This document shows, piece after piece, positions 1-7,490 of a stretch of DNA of 64,000 nt. The notes beneath the pieces were generated by a model. The model saw only the letters and a program-made list of their open reading frames with translations. It searched no databases and had not been told where the DNA came from. Each line of letters begins with the position of its first letter. Position 1 is the stretch's first letter. Where the stretch lies: assembly GCA_016218725.1 (NCBI GenBank), contig JACRDB010000143.1, positions 1 through 64,000 of the forward strand, written 5' to 3'. A program made the translations under genes and the position numbers. The stretch comes from Deltaproteobacteria bacterium. GTDB taxonomy: Bacteria; Myxococcota_A; Polyangia; Polyangiales; Ga0077539.

Positions 1-411
1 CTGTGCCCGCGGGAGCACTCCTCGCGCGGAAACCCCCTCGGCGCTTGAGAACACTCGGACCGCACTCCGCACAACCGCGCGGAGGCGCGGTGACCACCTT
101 CCGTAGCCCGGGGTGAGCGACGCGACCTCGGAGGCCGTTGCTCTGGCGAACCCCGGGCGAAAAAGCGTCAGGAGATCGGGTGGCGCGGCGGCGCGGTCGC
201 CGACCGTGCCGTCCTCGAAGCCCCACCCGCTGCCTGAAGTGCCTGAAATTCAGACCTCGGAGCCCTTATCCTGGCGCCTATGGGGCCGGGGGGTGAGGTC
301 ACCATCATGCACGAATCGGACCCGCGCTTATGTGTGGGAATACTGCTACCGCCTGCCGATCGGTCACCTCTCGCCACTTCTCAAAACGCAAACCAAAGAA
401 AGATGAAGAGT
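1..411. other. Stretch without a recognisable gene
   Basis: I read both strands and found short open frames only. None has a convincing ribosome binding site, a domain, or the strong third-position GC bias of the neighbouring genes. The base composition is more mixed than in the rest of the window, and the next gene to the right ends at 412 on the minus strand. No tRNA, hairpin with a T-run or repeat family was seen. It may be the 3' flank of the leftward gene set plus the end of something outside the window. Confidence 0.5.
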
Positions 412-1443
412 TCATGGGTTGACAGTACGCGCCGCGGGACGGGCGCAGCGCAAACCGACAAAGTAGAGCCGGTCCGACGGCGGGAGCCCGCTGCGCGCGG
501 AGGCGCGGACCCAGGCGGCATCGGTGAAGCTCCAGCCACCACCACGGAGCACGCGCGCTTTGAGACCCTTCGAACTCTCTGATGGATCCAATGTAGGCAC
601 CTTCGCACCCGGCACGAAAAGTGCTTCTCCTGCGACGCTATCTCTCTCCCACTCCGTTGATGTCCACTCCCAGACATTGCCCACAAGGAGCTTTGCTCCA
701 AAAGGCGAAGGCACGCCGAGATATTCCCGAACCGCACACGTTGTCGTTCTCGGCGTCCCGGAGCCCGACCACCACAGCAATTGGTCGTTCAATGCTGCGT
801 CTCCCCATGGGAAGATCCGCCCGTTAGTGTCCCGCGCAGCGTACTCCCAATGGCGCTCCGTTGGCAGCACCAGGCCTGCCCACGCACCGAAGGCCCACCC
901 GCCAAACCAGCTCACGTTCACCACAGGATGGTCTGGGCCCTGGCCTGGCCACCGACCCTTCCACTCTTTGTAGCCTTTCCGGTCCACAAAGGCTTCAAAC
1001 TGCCCGACTGTCACCGGAAACCGCCCAAGGTAGAAGCCCTCCGAGATCGTCTCGGCACGCCCCGGCACGGCCTGAAACGCCTCCCCATCCCCACCCATGG
1101 TGAAGGTGCCCGCGGGAACCCACACCATCTCCATCTTCGTCCCGTCCGGCAGCTGCCAGTGGTAGAAGCGCTCCTCGCGGCGCTCACCGGTGAGCACATC
1201 CGTCACCACCTCCACGGGGGCGCGGGTCATCCCCTCCGGGAGCGCCTCTTCGCTCCACCCTCGCCCAGCGCCAAGACCCGCCTCCTCCATCACCTCCGGG
1301 ACCGCTGTCGACGTTGAGGACCTCGGCGGAGGGATCGCGCGATGCGGTCCACCAGGTCCTCGCCTCCGAGCCGCTCCATCAGCCATCGCGTCGCCGACCT
1401 TCCGTGCCATCGCCGGCCTACCGCCGACTCGTGAGGCTACCAC
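412..1443 (-). CDS. Formylglycine-generating-enzyme-like (SUMF1/EgtB/PvdO) domain protein without the FGE cysteines
   Basis: The protein has up to 343 residues. From about residue 105 it shows the FGE-sulfatase fold signature: MEMVWVPAGTFTMGG at the domain start, a central VVNVSWFGGWAFGAW segment, the WEYAAR and FPWGD motifs, GNVWEW, and a final RVLRGGGWSF...GLRCAR. True FGE oxidises a sulfatase cysteine with a copper-bound Cys pair in the last segment. Here that position reads GGGWSFTDAAWVRASAR with no Cys, so it is more likely one of the non-FGE members (PvdO/EgtB-like or purely structural). The first 50-70 residues are Arg/Ala/Pro-rich and not conserved, so a later start (for example the Met before TRAPVEVV) is possible. 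It is the last gene of a leftward set behind rubredoxin. Codon GC looks lower than in its neighbours. Confidence 0.75.
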   Translation of the reverse strand: MVASRVGGRPAMARKVGDAMADGAARRRGPGGPHRAIPPPRSSTSTAVPEVMEEAGLGAGRGWSEEALPEGMTRAPVEVVTDVLTGERREERFYHWQLPDGTKMEMVWVPAGTFTMGGDGEAFQAVPGRAETISEGFYLGRFPVTVGQFEAFVDRKGYKEWKGRWPGQGPDHPVVNVSWFGGWAFGAWAGLVLPTERHWEYAARDTNGRIFPWGDAALNDQLLWWSGSGTPRTTTCAVREYLGVPSPFGAKLLVGNVWEWTSTEWERDSVAGEALFVPGAKVPTLDPSESSKGLKARVLRGGGWSFTDAAWVRASARSGLPPSDRLYFVGLRCARPAARTVNP

Positions 1444-1465
1444 GGCACCCGACCGTCGGCGCCCG

Positions 1466-1627
1466 CTACTCCATTGGGACGAAATCCGCCTTGGTGGCGC
1501 CGCAGTCCGGGCAGCACCAGTCCTCCGGCAGGCGCTCGAAGGCCGTCCCCGCGGGAACCCCCGTGTCCGGGTCCCCCACCGCCGGGTCGTAGATGTGGCC
1601 GCAGATCGTGCAACGGTAGCGCTTCAA
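1466..1627 (-). CDS. Rubredoxin (53 residues, TTG start)
   Basis: This small iron protein carries single electrons, typically to oxygen- or peroxide-reducing enzymes or to alkane hydroxylases. The 53-residue translation has both rubredoxin knuckles, CTICGHIYDP near the N-terminus and CCPDCGATK near the C-terminus. It also has the conserved PAGTAFERLPEDW between them and ends FVPME. Two CxxC pairs give the four Cys ligands for one iron, and the length is that of the family. I chose the TTG because a GGAGG lies eight bases upstream and no in-frame ATG or GTG precedes the first Cys. It sits between the MarR gene (stop at 1668) and the FGE-like gene, and a 20-bp dyad fills the gap to MarR, so it may be controlled by that regulator. 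Confidence 0.93.
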   Translation of the reverse strand: MKRYRCTICGHIYDPAVGDPDTGVPAGTAFERLPEDWCCPDCGATKADFVPME

Positions 1628-1646
1628 GGCACACACCTCCTGGCAA

Positions 1647-1666
1647 TTGGTTCGAGGGCGAACGAT
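1647..1666. promoter_or_regulatory. 20-bp dyad, copy A (between MarR and rubredoxin)
   Basis: TTGGTTCG-AGGG-CGAACGAT. Six of eight outer positions pair, with a perfect GTTCG/CGAAC core. It begins one base after the MarR stop codon and lies just upstream of the rubredoxin ribosome binding site. It matches four other copies in this window (2133, 3070, 3160, 60568). I infer a MarR-type operator, or alternatively a dispersed palindromic repeat. Confidence 0.5.
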
Positions 1667-1667
1667 A

Positions 1668-2168
1668 CTACGCGCTGGTGGCTACCTCGCCGAGGGCCGT
1701 GAGCAGCGCCTGACAGAACTCCACGTGGTGCCGCAGCACCTTGCGCGAGAGGTCCCCCAGCGCCGCCTCCGTGGCCTTCTGCACCAGGACCTCGGCCTCG
1801 CGGCGGCGACGGCGGCCCTTCTTGGTGAGAAACAACCGCTGGAGGCGCCCGTCCTTCGGGTCCCGAGCCCGCAGGAGGTGCCCGTTGGCCTCGAGCTTCC
1901 CCAGCATCGGGGTGAGCGAGGACTTCTCACAGTGGAGCCTCCTGGCCAGGAGCGTGGCGCTGCGGCCCTCGTCCTCGTCGAGCATGGCCAGCACCGCGAG
2001 CTGGGCGGGGTTCAGGTCCGTGACCCCGGCGTCCCTCAGGGCCTTCCTGCACAGGGCGTGGAGCGCCGTGGCCGCCCGGGTGGTGAGAAAATACGGGTCC
2101 TCCCAGAGCTCCGGCGGGAACGTCGCGGACATATCGTACGAATACGCACGATCTCCCCCCGCGCGCAA
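1668..2168 (-). CDS. MarR-family transcriptional regulator
   Basis: A winged-helix repressor/activator of the MarR family, which usually senses small phenolic or oxidising compounds and binds palindromic DNA as a dimer. The reading shows the helix-turn-helix and wing: LNPAQLAVLAMLDEDEGRSATLLARRLHCEKSSLTPMLGKLEANGHLLRARD is recognisable in parts, with the basic wing DPKDGRLQRLFLTKKG following. Size (about 154-166 residues) is normal. Two starts are possible. A TTG at 2168 has GGAGG four bases upstream. An ATG at 2132 directly abuts a 20-bp dyad and has no ribosome binding site close by. It lies ten bases downstream of the hydrolase gene and upstream of rubredoxin, so the three are probably one transcription unit. 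Confidence 0.9.
   Translation of the reverse strand: MRAGGDRAYSYDMSATFPPELWEDPYFLTTRAATALHALCRKALRDAGVTDLNPAQLAVLAMLDEDEGRSATLLARRLHCEKSSLTPMLGKLEANGHLLRARDPKDGRLQRLFLTKKGRRRRREAEVLVQKATEAALGDLSRKVLRHHVEFCQALLTALGEVATSA
2133..2152. promoter_or_regulatory. 20-bp dyad, copy B (at the MarR start)
   Basis: ATCGTACG-AATA-CGCACGAT, 7 of 8 positions paired. It directly precedes the internal ATG at 2132 of the MarR gene. This position would suit autorepression if the ATG is the real start. If the TTG at 2168 is used, the dyad is inside the coding sequence. Confidence 0.5.
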
Positions 2169-2177
2169 GAGGCCTCC

Positions 2178-3410
2178 CTACCCCCTCCCGAGGTCCAGCA
2201 CCCAGGCCCCGAGCACCTCGGGCACCCGGGGGTGCAGGGGCCCCGGGCGGCCCTCGAAGGCGCTCCGGGCGTCGGGCTGGCGCTGGAGCTGGTGGTCCAC
2301 GCCGGGGAGCACCTGGAAGCGGCCGTGGGCGAGCTGCGCCAGGCGCTCGTGCTCCTCCCTGGACGACAGGTGGTCCAGGGCGCCCCAGAGGGCCAGGAGC
2401 GGGCACCGGAGGGCCGTGGCGTGGGCGACCGTGGGCAGCGCGTACACCGCCTGCCAGTAGGTCTCCGGGTGGCCATGCCAGAGCCCCTCGGGGTCCACCC
2501 CGAAGTGCCTCGCCTCCCGGGCGAGCTCGGGCTCCTCGGCCAGGCACCGGACGAGGCTCTGGCCCAGCACCAGCACCCGGGCCGAGAGCCGTTGCTGGAG
2601 CCGCACCAGGCGCTCGGTCTCCACCGGGTCCGCGCCCGCGAGCCCGAGGTGCCTGCGGGCGTTCTGGTCCAGGTACTCGGTCCAGGAGAGGACCCCCGCG
2701 CCGTAGACCGCCACGCCCGCCAGCCACGGGCGCTCGGCCCCGAGGGAGAGCGCCTGTGCGCCCCCAAGGGAGTGCCCGAAGAGCGCCACCCTCGCCGGGT
2801 CTATGCCGGGGAGACCTCGGGCGGCGTCCAGCACGGCCCCGTGGTCCTCGGTCTCCGTGGCGAAGGGCACCGCCTCCGGGGGGCCTCCCTCGGAGTCTCC
2901 GACGCCCCGGCGCTCGCTCCGGACCACGCCGATGCCCAGGCGTCCGAGGGCCCGGAGCAGGTCCCGCAGCACCGACTCCCCCACGAGCGCGGTGTCCACG
3001 GACTGGTACCCGTGGCCCTGGAGGAACACCACCGCGGGGAAGGGGCCATCGCCCGCTGGCGCGGTCACGATCGTTCGAAGGCGAACGGTCTCTCGCTGGA
3101 CCTCACCGTAGGTTGTCTGCAAGCCAGGATGAACCTCCATGGGCCGCTCGGTGAGAGTAATGGTAAGGTACCGTACGATCTCCCCTCGGAGGACCGTGAG
3201 GGCCCTCGGACCCGGGGCCGTCTGGAGGGCCTGGGAGGCCTCCTGGGGGGAGCTGACGGGGAGGTCGTCCACGCGCTGGAGGAGGTCCTCGGGGAGTAGT
3301 CCGGCGAGGTCCGAGGGCCCCCCTGGGAGCACGGCCAGGACGGGGACGCCGAGGTCCGTGCCCCTGGGTGCGAAGCGCACGCCGGCGAAGGGTCTGCGGG
3401 GGAGTGTCAC
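2178..3410 (-). CDS. PDZ domain fused to an alpha/beta hydrolase
   Basis: 410 residues. Residues about 8-90 form a PDZ-like domain (GVRFAPRG...VLAVLPGGPSDLAGLLPEDLLQRVDDLPV), the kind used to grip C-terminal peptides. From about residue 100 an alpha/beta hydrolase of the dienelactone-hydrolase/acyl-peptidase superfamily follows: APAGDGPFPAVVFLQGHG with the oxyanion region, RSERRGVGDSEG, the nucleophile elbow GHSLGG (Ser about 214), a candidate acid in ALWGALDHL, and the catalytic His in GVDHQL. No signal peptide is seen, so it is probably cytoplasmic. The substrate cannot be read from sequence. It is the first gene of the hydrolase-MarR-rubredoxin set, 74 bases from a divergent lipoprotein gene. 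Two copies of the 20-bp dyad lie inside its coding sequence and encode IVRYLTI and VRLRTIV. Confidence 0.85.
   Translation of the reverse strand: MTLPRRPFAGVRFAPRGTDLGVPVLAVLPGGPSDLAGLLPEDLLQRVDDLPVSSPQEASQALQTAPGPRALTVLRGEIVRYLTITLTERPMEVHPGLQTTYGEVQRETVRLRTIVTAPAGDGPFPAVVFLQGHGYQSVDTALVGESVLRDLLRALGRLGIGVVRSERRGVGDSEGGPPEAVPFATETEDHGAVLDAARGLPGIDPARVALFGHSLGGAQALSLGAERPWLAGVAVYGAGVLSWTEYLDQNARRHLGLAGADPVETERLVRLQQRLSARVLVLGQSLVRCLAEEPELAREARHFGVDPEGLWHGHPETYWQAVYALPTVAHATALRCPLLALWGALDHLSSREEHERLAQLAHGRFQVLPGVDHQLQRQPDARSAFEGRPGPLHPRVPEVLGAWVLDLGRG
3070..3089. promoter_or_regulatory. 20-bp dyad, copy C (inside the hydrolase gene)
   Basis: ATCGTTCG-AAGG-CGAACGGT, 7 of 8 positions paired. 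It is wholly intragenic and translates as VRLRTIV on the minus strand. It could be an internal operator of the neighbouring MarR protein or a palindrome tolerated in the reading frame. Confidence 0.4.
3160..3179. promoter_or_regulatory. 20-bp dyad, copy D (inside the hydrolase gene)
   Basis: ATGGTAAG-GTAC-CGTACGAT, 6 of 8 positions paired, with GGTACC at the centre. It is intragenic and encodes IVRYLTI between the PDZ and hydrolase domains. It is the weakest of the five copies. Confidence 0.35.
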
Positions 3411-3484
3411 GCGCGGCAGGGTACCCGATGGCGCGCGTCCCGGGCGTCCTTGCGCCGGTGCCCCGGGGCCTGCATGGTGCGGGG

Positions 3485-4573
3485 ATGCGCGTCTGGGTGC
3501 TGCTGCTTGCGACGCTGGGGTGCGCCAGCGGCGTGGCCCGGGTGGACACTCCCGCGAGGGACGCCTCGCCGGAGGCGGCGGACGCTCCGGCCGTGACGGA
3601 CACCGCGGCGCCGGAGGACAGCCCCGGGGGGTGCCTGGGCTGGGCGTACCTGACGCCCACCGTCGGGGGGGCTCACGACGCGCCGTGTGTGCTCCTGGCG
3701 GACCAGCTCTGCACGCTCCTGTCGCGGTGCTCGGCGTCTACCCTGGAGGACGCCTTCGGGGAGCTGGCCATCTGCAGGGCGAGGCTGGGCTACGCGTGTG
3801 CGAGGGCCCTGCGCGCGCCGGACACGGGCTCCGCGGAGGCGTACGGTTCGTGCGGGCCGAGGCTCCGCGGGCTCACCTGCGACGACGCGCACCGGGCCCT
3901 CCGGGTGGCCACCGGCGCCGACTGGGAGGGCTTCTCCGAGGAGCACCTCCTGGGCCTCTGCCGGGTGCCCGGTGGCCGCCCGGACGGCGCCGCCTGCGCG
4001 TGGGACATGCAGTGCGCGGGGGGTGTGTGTCAGCGCGCCGGGGCCGCCACCTGCGGCCGCTGCGCCAGTCCAAGGAGGCTCGACGAGCCGTGCGAACAGC
4101 CCTCGTCTTCGAGCACCCTGCCCCGGTGTGACCTCGGGCTCTACTGCCGCACCCGGTGGCGGGCCGAGGGCGGGGGCTTCCGGGCCGAGGGCCACACATG
4201 CGCGGCGTTCGCTGCCCAGGGGGAGCCGTGTCCTGCGCCGTCGATGCCGAACCCTGGCACCTCCGTGGGTTGTTTAGCGGGCCTCCACTGCGTGCGGGGC
4301 GTGTGCGTCCCGAGGCTCCGCCAGGGCGCGCTGTGCGACCCCACGCTGGTGACGGGGGTGTGCGACCGGGAGCAGGGCCTGTCCTGCGACCGGGACCGCC
4401 GGGTGTGCGTCCGCGGCGCGGGGCGCTCGGCCTGCGAGCGCTTCGCCCGCGACGGCGCCGCGTGCCGCTTCGCGTTCAAGGGCCTCCGTGACTGTGTGTT
4501 CCCCGCCCGCTGCGGCGGCGAGATGACGGACGTCTGCCGCCTCCCGGGGCCCTCGCCCGAGACGTGCCCGTAG
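3485..4573 (+). CDS. Cys-rich lipoprotein of unknown function
   Basis: 362 residues. The chosen ATG gives a clean lipoprotein signal, MRVWVLLLATLGCASG, with the lipobox Cys at about residue 13. A longer frame upstream would bury the signal. An acidic tether (DTPARDASPEAADAP) follows, as in many lipoproteins of this window. The body contains some 25-30 Cys in short spaced pairs (CAWDMQCAGGVCQ, CLAGLHCVRGVCV, CDREQGLSCDRDRRVCV), the EB-module-like pattern common in myxobacterial secreted proteins, which suggests many disulfides outside the cytoplasm. It is divergent from the hydrolase gene and convergent with the next gene, whose stop is 14 bases away. The function is not recognised. Confidence 0.8.
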   Translation: MRVWVLLLATLGCASGVARVDTPARDASPEAADAPAVTDTAAPEDSPGGCLGWAYLTPTVGGAHDAPCVLLADQLCTLLSRCSASTLEDAFGELAICRARLGYACARALRAPDTGSAEAYGSCGPRLRGLTCDDAHRALRVATGADWEGFSEEHLLGLCRVPGGRPDGAACAWDMQCAGGVCQRAGAATCGRCASPRRLDEPCEQPSSSSTLPRCDLGLYCRTRWRAEGGGFRAEGHTCAAFAAQGEPCPAPSMPNPGTSVGCLAGLHCVRGVCVPRLRQGALCDPTLVTGVCDREQGLSCDRDRRVCVRGAGRSACERFARDGAACRFAFKGLRDCVFPARCGGEMTDVCRLPGPSPETCP

Positions 4574-4587
4574 GGTCCCACAGATCC

Positions 4588-6384
4588 TCACTGCACCACG
4601 TCTCCCAGCACCCGCCTCCGTTGCTCCGGAGTGATCGCCCCCAGCGCCTCGCATCGCTCCACCGCCCGCACGAAGGCCTCGCTACGACCCGTCGCGTGGT
4701 GCAGTTCGGGGAGCACGTCGCCTGCGCCGCACCCCACCCGCTCGCGCGAGGCAGCCTCCCTCAGCCTCCCGCGCACCTCCGAAGAGAGCGGTTCACGCCC
4801 CTCGGTCCCCCCCAGACAGTTCACCATGTGCTCCCCGGCGGCGACCGCCGAGAGCCCGAAGCGTCCGCGCACAGCCATGGCCCCCCGCACGAACTCCTCG
4901 CTCGTCGGCTCCACCGCGCGCTGCACGAGCATCTGCACCTCCTTTCGCGGCGCAAGCAGATACGCCGCGAAGGCATTCGCCATCCGCTCGCGGTCGTCCG
5001 TGCCTGGGTCACTCCCGAGCGTGCAGGACCACCCCTCCTCGCGGGCCGTCCCCCCCTCCAGCAGCAGGTGCGCGAGCGCATGAGCCGCGCCGAACCGCAC
5101 CGCTAGCGCGTCGCGGTGCGTCCGTCGGTCAGAGAACACGCACGGCGGCGCCCGGCGAGGCACCACCCCCACGACGCTCCCCTCCGCGGACATGAAAGCG
5201 TCACTGTCCAGGCGCACGCCGCAGCGCTGCTCGAACTCCTCCCGCAGCGACAGCAGCGCCCCCTCCCGCGGCAGCAGACGCTCGCGCACGGCCCCCGCCA
5301 GCAGTTCGCCCTGGCGCCAGGGCGTACCGCCCCGCGGGATCCACCCCGCCATCGCCGACAGGGCTCGGCGCCAGGTGCTCAGGCGGTCGCTTCGCTCGTC
5401 CATGTTCTCTTCGAGCGTGTACCAACTCCGTGCGACCCCCAGCAGGTCGCCGATGCGCTCCGGTCCCGGTGCCATCGCCACATCGCCGAAGGCCCTTCCC
5501 AGTTCAGCCCGCGCTCGCTCCGGTGCCAGCGCGATCAGTTCGGACCAGACCCGCCAGGCGCGAACGTCTCGGAGCGCTTCGCCGACGCGATCCAGCGCCG
5601 CGAGGTCACCACGGAGCGCCGCCGCGAGGTCGTCGTGCGCGAGTTCGACCGGCTGCTCGAGCCCCCAGCGACGTCGTAGGTGCCTCAAGGCCACCGCGCG
5701 CAGCATCGCCTCCTCGGGCACCGGTGGGACCAGCGCGAACTCCGGCGAGAGGTCTGCGTCGGCCTCCTGCTGGGCGGCGGCCAGCAGACGCTCGCCCCAC
5801 CGTTCGAGGCGCAGCTCGCCCCACAGCGAGTGGCTGCGTACGCGACCGAAGCGCGACGGGTCCGGCTCGACGGAAAGCAGAGCCTCCAGCGCGACGGGCG
5901 TCCGCCAGTGGCCGCTCCGCAGCACGTTGGTCAGCAACAGCCGCGGCTCGACATCCCAGGCAGCGTCGAGCGCCGCGCCAAGCCCACGCCGCGCTTGGGC
6001 GGGTCTGCGCGCGATTGTACCGGCGAGCGCGAGCCGTTCGCGTAGCATCGCGCGCCGACGGCGCTCTAGCGCATCCCGCGGCACCACCTCCCACCGCCCT
6101 GCGTCGCCGCGGACCAGCCGGTGGCCACTCGGCACCCGCGTCTCAGGGATGGCCTGCCAGAGACCCGCTTCGACGTCACAGTCCAGCTCCTCCCGATCGA
6201 GCTCCGTCCCGACGACTACCTCCGTCAATCCCTCCTCACCGTCGCGAAAATAGTCCGCAACCAGCACGCGCCCTGGCGCCCTCGTTGTGACGAAGGCCAG
6301 CTGCGCCGGGCGCCAGGACAGCGCCGGCCCCCCCGGGTCCGCCGCAGCGACGGCACACGCTTCGTCGAGCCTCCAGGCGGTCAC
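4588..6384 (-). CDS. Large protein with a C-terminal ImmA/IrrE-like domain and a degenerate HExxH
   Basis: 598 residues from the GTG whose GTGA overlaps the stop of the preceding gene. The N-terminal 370 residues are not recognised. They are rich in Ala/Arg/Leu helices and start with AWRLDEACAVAAADPGGPALSW. The last 200 residues look like an ImmA/IrrE zinc-peptidase domain (COG2856): a helix AVRFGAAHALAHLLLEGG near residue 435 followed by DRERMANAFAAYLLAP, which matches the family's second signature. In active members the first motif is HExxH. Here it reads HALAH, so the catalytic Glu is replaced by Ala while both zinc His are kept. It may bind metal without cutting, or use another residue. 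The tight overlap with the upstream gene implies a joint function. ImmA/IrrE proteins often cut phage or stress repressors, but that role is only an analogy here. Confidence 0.7.
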   Translation of the reverse strand: MTAWRLDEACAVAAADPGGPALSWRPAQLAFVTTRAPGRVLVADYFRDGEEGLTEVVVGTELDREELDCDVEAGLWQAIPETRVPSGHRLVRGDAGRWEVVPRDALERRRRAMLRERLALAGTIARRPAQARRGLGAALDAAWDVEPRLLLTNVLRSGHWRTPVALEALLSVEPDPSRFGRVRSHSLWGELRLERWGERLLAAAQQEADADLSPEFALVPPVPEEAMLRAVALRHLRRRWGLEQPVELAHDDLAAALRGDLAALDRVGEALRDVRAWRVWSELIALAPERARAELGRAFGDVAMAPGPERIGDLLGVARSWYTLEENMDERSDRLSTWRRALSAMAGWIPRGGTPWRQGELLAGAVRERLLPREGALLSLREEFEQRCGVRLDSDAFMSAEGSVVGVVPRRAPPCVFSDRRTHRDALAVRFGAAHALAHLLLEGGTAREEGWSCTLGSDPGTDDRERMANAFAAYLLAPRKEVQMLVQRAVEPTSEEFVRGAMAVRGRFGLSAVAAGEHMVNCLGGTEGREPLSSEVRGRLREAASRERVGCGAGDVLPELHHATGRSEAFVRAVERCEALGAITPEQRRRVLGDVVQ

Positions 6385-7346
6385 GACGCCCCCCGTTCCC
6401 GCAGGAATTTCGCAACCAACTCCTGCGTCGCCTTGGCCACCGACTGCGTCCGCCGGTCGACTGGTTGGATCCGTCGTCCCGCATTCCAAAGCGCATTCCT
6501 TGCCAGCCAACGCTGCACAGCGTTGGTCGTGGAAGGGCAGGTCGCCAGCAGCGAAGTCTCGGCGACGATCCCGAGCAGACCCGCCGCCATGGAAACATGC
6601 CCGCTGCGACGAACTTCAAAGGTGTGGTGCGGCGGCTCGGCGGGCGCACCGCCCGTGCGCGGTGGCGCGCAGCACCATCCGGGGTACCAGCGCACGGGTG
6701 AGCGTCCCTCTACCAGGTCGTACGGCGCCTGGAAGGAGCACCGCAGTACGGCCGCAAGGTACCGACGGTATGGCGCGGAGCCCTTTGGTGGGGCGACGCT
6801 CGGCAGCGAGTAGCGCCGGACCTCCAGAGCGGCCCTCTGCACGTTGGGCAGGTTGCGGCCGAGTGTCGCTTTCGAGCACAGGCCCGCGGTGTCCCAGGGG
6901 GCCGCCGCGCCTGGAGGGGAGTGCTGCTCAGCCGAAGCGGTCCAGAGCACGACCAGATCGGGATCGGGCCGCGCGTAGGCGCAGTGCCCGACCCAGAGGT
7001 ACACCGCGGGGGCCTCGCCGAGCGCCGCGTGCAGCTCCCGCCGGGAGGCCGAGCCGTCGCCGGGTGTCAGCTGCGCGCTCGCCTTCGGTCCGCAGCGGGC
7101 CAGGTAGGTGAGGAGGTCCGCCGCCTTGCCGCTGCGATGGAGAAGCGGTAGCTCCCGCGCGATCAGGTCTGCTCGCTCAGAAGCCCCGCGGTCCGTGATG
7201 GAGCCGGTCTCGCGCTCGAGCTCGGCGACCAGCTCCGCCGTGGCCGAGTCGACCGGCGCAGGAGCCACGCCGGTCATCGCATGGATTTCGTCCAGGAGCG
7301 CTTGGAGACGCTCTTCCTGCGTTGCCTCGGTAGCACCGCGCTTCAT
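6381..7346 (-). CDS. Unknown protein, translationally coupled to the ImmA/IrrE-like gene
   Basis: 321 residues with a predicted helical N-terminus (RLQALLDEIHAMTG, ELVAELERETGS, ERADLIARELPLLHRSGKAADLLTYLA). A mixed C-terminal half follows, containing VYLWVGHCAYARPDPDLVVLWTAS, RWYPGWCCAPP and HHTFEVRRSGHVSM. The Cys and His clusters could hold a metal, but I do not recognise the family. There is no signal peptide or membrane segment. The start ATG (MKRGATEATQ) leaves a 144-base gap to the dioxygenase gene, in which a 17-bp palindrome lies about 120 bases upstream of the start. Its TGA overlaps the GTG of the next gene by four bases, so the two are almost certainly made together. Confidence 0.7.
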   Translation of the reverse strand: MKRGATEATQEERLQALLDEIHAMTGVAPAPVDSATAELVAELERETGSITDRGASERADLIARELPLLHRSGKAADLLTYLARCGPKASAQLTPGDGSASRRELHAALGEAPAVYLWVGHCAYARPDPDLVVLWTASAEQHSPPGAAAPWDTAGLCSKATLGRNLPNVQRAALEVRRYSLPSVAPPKGSAPYRRYLAAVLRCSFQAPYDLVEGRSPVRWYPGWCCAPPRTGGAPAEPPHHTFEVRRSGHVSMAAGLLGIVAETSLLATCPSTTNAVQRWLARNALWNAGRRIQPVDRRTQSVAKATQELVAKFLRERGAS

Positions 7347-7467
7347 GAGAGTTCAAGCCTCGCGCAGCAGTCTGACAAAGACTCCACTGCGGCGCAACCC
7401 TCTCTTGCGAGAGTGTCGGCGCCCTCGCGCCGTCCCACGGCGCCCCGACCGGGCGCGACGGCGCGAG

Positions 7468-7484
7468 GCATACACCGTGTATAC
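7468..7484. promoter_or_regulatory. 17-bp palindrome, copy 1
   Basis: GCATACAC-C-GTGTATAC, one mismatch from a perfect dyad. It lies 6 bases after the dioxygenase stop and about 120 bases before the 7346 start. It is matched by a perfect copy at 8492. Operator or other protein-binding site is inferred. The stem is too AT-rich and loopless for a good terminator. Confidence 0.5.
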
Positions 7485-7490
7485 CCGCGG

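Noticed and set aside
1649..1661. GGTTCGA resembling a tRNA T-loop
   Set aside because: No acceptor or anticodon arm can be folded around it; it is the centre of the repeated 20-bp dyad.
1647..3299. Long plus-strand open frame (about 550 codons) over the MarR/hydrolase region
   Set aside because: It is antisense to genes with clear domains, has no family resemblance and is typical of high-GC shadow frames.
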